From Chloroflexota bacterium (lineage in GTDB: Bacteria; Chloroflexota; Anaerolineae; J102): 12,790 nt of DNA. Where the stretch lies: assembly GCA_013152695.1 (NCBI GenBank), contig JAADFV010000440.1:1-12790 (forward strand), given 5' to 3'. Shown here piece after piece: positions 6,971 through 12,790 of the stretch. Position 1 is the stretch's first letter. Each line of letters starts with the position of its first letter. The translations under genes and the position numbers were made by a program. The notes below the pieces were generated by a model, which was given only the letters and a program-made list of their open reading frames with translations, searched no databases and had not been told where the DNA came from.

Positions 6971-8902
6971 TTAGTCAACATCGCGGAATTCAGCATCGAC
7001 TACGCCTTCGCCCTGTTCGGCGGCAGGACTTTCCTCACTGCTGGTCTCTGCCTCGGGTTCTGGGGTCGTGGCCGTATCTTCCGCCTGGGCTTGGCTTTGG
7101 CTGTACATGTATTGGCCGATCTGCTGAGAAGCTTCGAGGAGGGCATCTGTCGCCTCTTCGATGGCCGTGAAGTTTTCTTCGCCCATCAGGGTGCGCAGAC
7201 CTTCGATCTTGGTGGTGAGGTCCTCTTTGATCGAATCTGGCAGGTTTTCACCGGCCTCTTCTATGGCCTTTTCCGTTTGATAAATGACGGCGTCGGCACG
7301 GTTGCGAGCCTCGATCACCTTACGATGGTTTTCATCTTCGGCTCTGTGCTCTTCAGCCTCTTTGACCATGCGTTCGATTTCTTCGTCACTGAGGCCAGAG
7401 CTGGCCGTGATTTTGATCGACTGCTCCCGGCCGGTGGCTTTGTCTCGGGCGCCTACATGCAAAATACCATTGGCATCGATATCGAAAGTCACCTCGATTT
7501 GCGGCACACCGCGAGGGGCGGGGGGAATGCCGTCGAGAATGAAGCGTCCCAGCATCTTGTTGTCTTTGGTCAGGGGCCGCTCACCCTGGGTGATGACGAT
7601 TTCGACCTGGGTTTGATTGTGCGCCGCTGTCGTAAACATCTGGGTCTTTTTGGTGGGGATGGTGGTGTTGCGCTCAATCATGGGTGTCGCCACCCCGCCC
7701 AGAGTTTCGATGGCGAGGGTGAGGGGGGTAACATCGAGCAAGAGGATGTCTTTGACATGCCCGGCGAGAACACCGGCCTGAATGGCGGCACCGATGGCGA
7801 CGACTTCATCGGGATTGACGCCTTTGTGTGGCTCGCGTTGGAAGAATTTACGTACAGCTTCCTGCACGGCCGGCATGCGCGTCATCCCTCCCACGAGAAT
7901 GACGTCCTTGATTTCCGAAGTTTTTATGCCTGCATCGTTCAAGGCCTGGCGGCAAGGGCCGATGGTGCGTTCGATCAGGTCTTCGGTAAGCTGTTCGAGT
8001 CTGGAACGACTGAGGGTGATGATCAGGTGTTTGGGGCCGGAGGTATCAGCGGAGATGTAGGGTAGGTTGATCTCGGTTTCGAGCACGGAGGAGAGTTCGA
8101 TCTTGGCCTTTTCTGCTGCTTCTTTGAGTCGTTGCAGGGCCATGCGATCTTTTCTCAGGTTAATGCCATGTTCAGTCTGAAAGACGTCGGCCACCCAGTT
8201 GATGATGCGTTGGTCGAAGTCGTCACCGCCGAGGTAGGTGTCACCATTGGTACTCAGCACTTCGAACACGCCATCACCAACGTCGAGGATGGAAATATCA
8301 AAGGTGCCACCGCCCAGGTCGTAGACAGCGATTTTTCCTTCGTTATTTTCTTTGTCGATGCCATAGGCCAGGGCGGAGGCAGTCGGCTCGTTGATGATGC
8401 GTAGCACTTCGAGCCCGGCAATCTTACCGGCATCCTTGGTGGCTTGCCGTTGCGAGTCATTGAAATAGGCAGGAACGGTAATCACGGCCTGGGAGATGGG
8501 CTCCCCCAGATAGGCCTCGGCATCGGCCTTGATTTTTTGTAAGACCATGGCCGAGATTTCCGGGGGAGCGTATTCCCGCTCACCCATGACGACACGAATA
8601 TCGCCGTTGGAGGCGGCGGCCAATTTGTAGGGAATGTGTTCCAGGCCACGCTGGACCACCGGATCGTTAAATTTGCGGCCTATGAAGCGTTTGACGGAGT
8701 AAATCGTGTTGTCGGGGTTGGTGATGGCCTGTCGCCGTGCCACCTGTCCGACCATGCGTTCCCCGGTTTTGGGGTTGATAGCAACGACGGAGGGGATTAG
8801 GCGACCCCCTTCGGAGGAGGGAATGATGGTGGGTTCGCCACCTTCCATGATGGCCACGGCTGAATTTGTGGTCCCTAAGTCGATTCCAATAATTTTTGAC
8901 AT
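6971..8902 (-). CDS. dnaK: Chaperone protein DnaK (Hsp70)
   Basis: The product is a full-length Hsp70 of 643 residues that folds and holds client proteins in the cytoplasm in cycles of ATP hydrolysis. The nucleotide-binding domain (1-383) has GIDLGTTNS at 6-14, [17 protein letters not shown] at 143-159, [12 protein letters not shown] at 170-181, [10 protein letters not shown] at 195-204 and [10 protein letters not shown] at 335-344. The linker with LLLDVTPL at 387-394 is canonical. The substrate-binding domain follows ([19 protein letters not shown]), then a helical lid and an acidic Ser/Glu/Pro-rich tail ending [10 protein letters not shown]. The stretch 21-100 fits the shorter nucleotide-binding domain of Gram-positive-type DnaK: the insertion typical of proteobacterial DnaK near residue 80 seems to be missing. 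It lies 36 bp after grpE, under the CIRCE-controlled hrcA promoter. No good Shine-Dalgarno is seen, so translational coupling to grpE is likely. No dnaJ follows. Confidence 0.99.
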   Translation of the reverse strand: MSKIIGIDLGTTNSAVAIMEGGEPTIIPSSEGGRLIPSVVAINPKTGERMVGQVARRQAITNPDNTIYSVKRFIGRKFNDPVVQRGLEHIPYKLAAASNGDIRVVMGEREYAPPEISAMVLQKIKADAEAYLGEPISQAVITVPAYFNDSQRQATKDAGKIAGLEVLRIINEPTASALAYGIDKENNEGKIAVYDLGGGTFDISILDVGDGVFEVLSTNGDTYLGGDDFDQRIINWVADVFQTEHGINLRKDRMALQRLKEAAEKAKIELSSVLETEINLPYISADTSGPKHLIITLSRSRLEQLTEDLIERTIGPCRQALNDAGIKTSEIKDVILVGGMTRMPAVQEAVRKFFQREPHKGVNPDEVVAIGAAIQAGVLAGHVKDILLLDVTPLTLAIETLGGVATPMIERNTTIPTKKTQMFTTAAHNQTQVEIVITQGERPLTKDNKMLGRFILDGIPPAPRGVPQIEVTFDIDANGILHVGARDKATGREQSIKITASSGLSDEEIERMVKEAEEHRAEDENHRKVIEARNRADAVIYQTEKAIEEAGENLPDSIKEDLTTKIEGLRTLMGEENFTAIEEATDALLEASQQIGQYMYSQSQAQAEDTATTPEPEAETSSEESPAAEQGEGVVDAEFRDVD

Positions 8903-8938
8903 AATGTAGTGCTTTTTGGGAAGAGAACGTGTGTGGGG

Positions 8939-9604
8939 TTATTGAGCAACGCGCACGTAGCTGGGACGTAAAACTTTGTCTCGAAGTTTGTAGCCGCGTT
9001 GCACTTCGGCAATGATTTCACCGCTGGCCACTTCCTCATTGGCTTCGACACTGACTGCCTCGTGGACGGTCGGATCGAAGGTGCCGGAGGCCTCGATGGG
9101 GGTGACGCCTTCCCGGTCAAGCAGCGTATGTAATTTGCGCTGGATGAGACGGAATCCGTCGACCCAGGCCGCCTCTTCACTGCTGATATTTTCGGGAATG
9201 TTGTCGAAAGCCCGATCGAAGTCATCGATGATGGGAAGGAGTTCGCTAAGCAGCCGGGCATTGGCCTGCGCCACACGTTCCATGGTCTCACGCTCTTTGC
9301 GGCGCCGGAAATTTTGCAGCTCAGCTTGGGCACGGAGGGCCTGGTCTTTGGCCTCCTCAGCCAGTTGCTTGACTTCCTTGAGTTCTTCCACCAGGGCGGT
9401 GATGGCGTCCTCTTCGGCTTGCGCTTCTACAGATTCTGCGGTTGTTTCCGCTTCAGGTACTTCGCTAGGAAGTGCTGTTGCGGCGTCGTTGCTTGCCTCG
9501 GCGCTTACCGGTGTGGTATCAGCCGTGCGGGGTTCAGGGGTAGGATTTGTTTTGTTTTCGTTTTGCATAAGATTCTCGTTGGGTTGGTTCAGTTCTTCGT
9601 TCAT
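8939..9604 (-). CDS. grpE: GrpE, nucleotide exchange factor for DnaK
   Basis: The 221-residue product releases ADP from DnaK. Residues 1-55 are an acidic, Ala/Thr/Pro-rich disordered arm with no conservation. Residues 60-125 form the long coiled-coil dimer helix (VEELKEVKQLAEEAKDQALR, then LQNFRRRKERE). Residues 160-221 form the beta-wing that contacts DnaK, with GVTPIEASGTFDPTVHEAVS, IIAEVQRGYKLRDKVLRPSY and VRVA at the end. An ATG also exists two codons earlier at 9610, but the GGAAGA at 9611-9616 directly abuts it. The ATG at 9604 has a 6-nt spacing and is preferred. The gene lies between hrcA (115 bp upstream) and dnaK (36 bp downstream). GrpE helices act as a thermosensor in some bacteria; nothing here tests that. 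Confidence 0.97.
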   Translation of the reverse strand: MNEELNQPNENLMQNENKTNPTPEPRTADTTPVSAEASNDAATALPSEVPEAETTAESVEAQAEEDAITALVEELKEVKQLAEEAKDQALRAQAELQNFRRRKERETMERVAQANARLLSELLPIIDDFDRAFDNIPENISSEEAAWVDGFRLIQRKLHTLLDREGVTPIEASGTFDPTVHEAVSVEANEEVASGEIIAEVQRGYKLRDKVLRPSYVRVAQ

Positions 9605-9610
9605 AAGCAT

Positions 9611-9616
9611 TCTTCC
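9611..9616 (-). promoter_or_regulatory. Ribosome binding site that decides the grpE start
   Basis: On the minus strand GGAAGA ends immediately before an ATG at 9610 and 6 nt before a second in-frame ATG at 9604. Only the second has a workable distance, so the annotated protein begins MNEELNQ. Confidence 0.55.
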
Positions 9617-9719
9617 ACATCAATAGATTTGGATATGGGGTGGTTAGAAGAAGTTTGGGCAATTGAGGTTTATGGGCAAGCAAAGATGGTGCTACGAATT
9701 TTGCCTCCCTACTCATGGC

Positions 9720-10829
9720 TCAACCTGCGTCCCGGCTTTCGGACGGAGTCTCGGCGGGTGCTTGTAGGGTATCGTCAAACGACTCCAGGTCGCCGTAGAG
9801 GCTGGCCGTAAGGGTGCTCATGAGCTGGGACATGAAACGGACGGTCGAGATCGTACGCCCGTAAGGCATGCGAATGGGGCCGATGACGCCGAGTATGCCG
9901 GCTGCTTGCGCCGGTTGTCCATAGCGGGAGAGCACCATGCTAATATCGGGTAAGTTGTCATAAGGAGAATCGCCGCCGATGATGACCTGTACGCCCGATA
10001 ACTGCCGCGTTTCCTGTAGGATTGGCGTAATTGTGGTCGGTTCTTCGAAGAGCTCGATGAAGCGGTGGGCGCTGGCATGATCGGCAAATTCGGGTGATTG
10101 CAGGACATTAGCGAGGCCGTCGCGATAAATCTGCTCGCTGCGTTTATCCTCATGGAAGAGAATTTCGCCGATGATATCGGTAACTTTCCGGGCGAGCGGG
10201 TCTGACTCTGCTTCGAGCTGGCTGACTTGCTGCCAGTTAAGATTGGCCAGGCGTTTGTTCAGGTTTTCGCTCAAACGCGAGAGTTCTTCCTGGCTCCAGG
10301 CATCATCGAGATTGAGTAATTGCTGCCTTACAATACCGCCGGTCAGTACGATGACCATAAGCATGGTGCGTGGTTGCAGGCTGATCAGCTCGAGGTGTTT
10401 GAACTGTGCCTGGCTGGGGCGAGGCATCGTTGTGATGGCAGCACTGTGCGCCGTGCGCGCCAGCACACTCGCGGCCAAACGCACCCACTGGTCCAATTCC
10501 TGTTGGATTTGATAAAATTGATGGCGAATCGTATGCTGGATGGTCGTGGGTAGAGTCGCTTCTTGCAGTAAATGTTGCACGAAGAAGCGGTAGCCTCGAT
10601 GTGTGGGAATACGGCCTGCAGAAGTGTGCGGATGCGTAAGATAGCCGAGTTCCTCGAGCTTCTTCATCTCGTTACGCACAGTTGCCGAGGAGATCTCCAA
10701 CTTATACTTGCGAACAAGATGCATAGATCCGACCGGCTCGGCATTATTGATATATTCGCGCACTATCAGGCCAAGAATAGCTTGTTGTCGTGCTGTGAGT
10801 TCGGTTGTGTTGGCAGCTTTCGTTGTCAT
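9720..10829 (-). CDS. hrcA: Heat-inducible transcription repressor HrcA
   Basis: The 369-residue product represses class I heat-shock genes by binding CIRCE; its activity is kept up by GroEL in well-studied bacteria. The N-terminal winged helix (about 10-80) shows LTARQQAILGLIVREYINNA, VGSMHLV, ISSATVRNEMKKLEELGYL and HTSAGRIPTHRGYRFFV. The middle and C-terminal parts are the GAF-like and insertion domains, with GGIVRQQLLNL and the signature GILGVIGPIRMPYGRTISTV then RFMSQLMSTL. The last 25 residues are an extra Asp/Pro/Ser tail. A GAAAGG at 10835-10840 precedes the ATG at 10829. It is first in the hrcA-grpE-dnaK operon. A CIRCE lies about 190 bp upstream of its start, so it is expected to control itself together with grpE and dnaK. 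Confidence 0.98.
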   Translation of the reverse strand: MTTKAANTTELTARQQAILGLIVREYINNAEPVGSMHLVRKYKLEISSATVRNEMKKLEELGYLTHPHTSAGRIPTHRGYRFFVQHLLQEATLPTTIQHTIRHQFYQIQQELDQWVRLAASVLARTAHSAAITTMPRPSQAQFKHLELISLQPRTMLMVIVLTGGIVRQQLLNLDDAWSQEELSRLSENLNKRLANLNWQQVSQLEAESDPLARKVTDIIGEILFHEDKRSEQIYRDGLANVLQSPEFADHASAHRFIELFEEPTTITPILQETRQLSGVQVIIGGDSPYDNLPDISMVLSRYGQPAQAAGILGVIGPIRMPYGRTISTVRFMSQLMSTLTASLYGDLESFDDTLQAPAETPSESRDAG

Positions 10830-10839
10830 TTGTACCTTT

Positions 10840-10867
10840 CTAGTCAGATTTTAGCGACCTGAGCTAG
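10840..10867 (-). promoter_or_regulatory. Hairpin abutting the hrcA Shine-Dalgarno sequence
   Basis: CTAGTCAG (10840-10847) and CTGAGCTAG (10859-10867) pair as an 8-bp stem with one bulged base and an 11-nt loop. In the transcript the 3' arm ends at the first base of the AGAAAGG purine tract used as Shine-Dalgarno, 11 nt before the hrcA start. It could affect ribosome access or mRNA stability. The function is inference; the structure is readable directly. Confidence 0.4.
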
Positions 10868-10872
10868 AAAAA

Positions 10873-10914
10873 GGAGCAGGGAGTAGGGAGCAGGAAGTAG
10901 GAAGTAAGGGGCAG
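10873..10914. repeat. Degenerate heptanucleotide tandem repeat, six units, in the hrcA leader
   Basis: Six 7-bp units in exact phase read on the plus strand GGAGCAG, GGAGTAG, GGAGCAG, GAAGTAG, GAAGTAA, GGGGCAG. The transcribed strand gives a pyrimidine tract built on CTRCTCC-like units. It lies between the CIRCE and the hrcA start. Short tandem heptamers of similar look are known in cyanobacterial intergenic DNA; any relation is unproven. No coding frame passes through it. Confidence 0.7.
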
Positions 10915-11019
10915 GGATTGCTCACCGGCGTGGGGAGGAAGAGGGGAGACGGAAGAGAGTTTTGAAGGGATATTTGCAGGGGTGAGGAATTCCGGGGCAG
11001 GGTTACTGTAGGAGATAAA

Positions 11020-11046
11020 TTAGCACTTAGGCAGTTAGAGTGCTAA
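11020..11046. promoter_or_regulatory. CIRCE operator (HrcA binding site)
   Basis: TTAGCACTT (11020-11028), a 9-bp spacer and GAGTGCTAA (11038-11046) match the CIRCE consensus TTAGCACTC-N9-GAGTGCTAA at 17 of 18 arm positions. It lies about 10 bp downstream of the predicted hrcA transcription start, the usual position, and so predicts autoregulation of the hrcA-grpE-dnaK operon. Confidence 0.96.
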
Positions 11047-11062
11047 AGTCCTCCAACAGGGA

Positions 11063-11092
11063 ATGATACCATATTTTTATGCAAAATCGGAA
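11063..11092 (-). promoter_or_regulatory. Predicted extended -10 promoter of the hrcA-grpE-dnaK operon
   Basis: On the minus strand TATCAT (11068-11063) is preceded by TGG, giving the extended -10 TGnTATCAT. An 18-bp AT-rich spacer separates it from TTCCGA (11092-11087), a weak -35. The start would be near 11056, between ligA and the CIRCE. The leader to the hrcA ATG would then be about 225 nt. Confidence 0.6.
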
Positions 11093-11116
11093 AAATTGGA
11101 GTGGGTTTTTGCAGCT

Positions 11117-12790
<1,674 letters not shown>

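Noticed and set aside
6881..8065. A long 394-codon plus-strand frame antisense to dnaK
   Set aside because: It is a shadow of the strongly biased dnaK coding strand; the protein has no recognisable fold, while the opposite strand is a textbook DnaK.
9534..9716. A 60-codon minus-strand frame beginning just after the hrcA stop and overlapping grpE
   Set aside because: It overlaps the well-supported start of grpE in another frame, has no family-like sequence and no convincing Shine-Dalgarno; a chance frame.

Overview
The window is a housekeeping stretch of a bacterial chromosome. The GC content looks moderate to high, genes are densely packed, and most coding runs on the minus strand. The combination of an hrcA-grpE-dnaK operon under a CIRCE element, a single-chain E1 alpha/beta 2-oxoacid dehydrogenase, an M29 aminopeptidase and a SHOCT-like/YvlD-like pair suggests a Chloroflexota-type or related non-proteobacterial genome. 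That assignment is inference from gene content only. No mobile element, CRISPR array, tRNA or rRNA was seen.

Left region (1-3790): a 2-oxoacid dehydrogenase locus with divergent transcription. On the minus strand, a DeoR-family regulator is followed by the start of a lipoyl-domain protein, probably the E2 acyltransferase, which runs off the left edge. On the plus strand is an 820-residue protein that fuses E1 alpha and E1 beta. The shared 196-bp spacer holds two good sigma-70-type promoters facing away from each other. Two near-identical 10-bp direct repeats, exactly 20 bp apart, overlap the -35 of the E1 promoter and are the best candidate operator for the DeoR regulator.

Middle region (3800-6907): four minus-strand genes. 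These encode a YvlD-like four-helix membrane protein (phage holin superfamily IV), a SHOCT-like small protein, an M29 metallo-aminopeptidase and a two-domain GNAT acetyltransferase. The first two recall the Bacillus yvlABCD envelope-stress cluster, reduced to two members. E1 and the YvlD-like gene converge with 9 bp between their stop codons.

Right region (6971-12790): the class I heat-shock operon hrcA-grpE-dnaK, also on the minus strand, with no dnaJ after dnaK. It is driven by an extended -10 promoter with a near-perfect CIRCE just downstream of the predicted transcription start. The predicted hrcA leader is unusually long, about 225 nt, and contains a pyrimidine-rich heptanucleotide tandem repeat and a hairpin abutting the Shine-Dalgarno sequence. 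Upstream lies ligA (NAD+-dependent DNA ligase), cut by the right edge just after its adenylation motif.

The gene set is mostly well known, and I do not see a convincing entirely new system. The parts most worth checking are the regulatory DNA (the DeoR operator and the hrcA leader) and the divergent thiamine-diphosphate motif and insertions of the fused E1.
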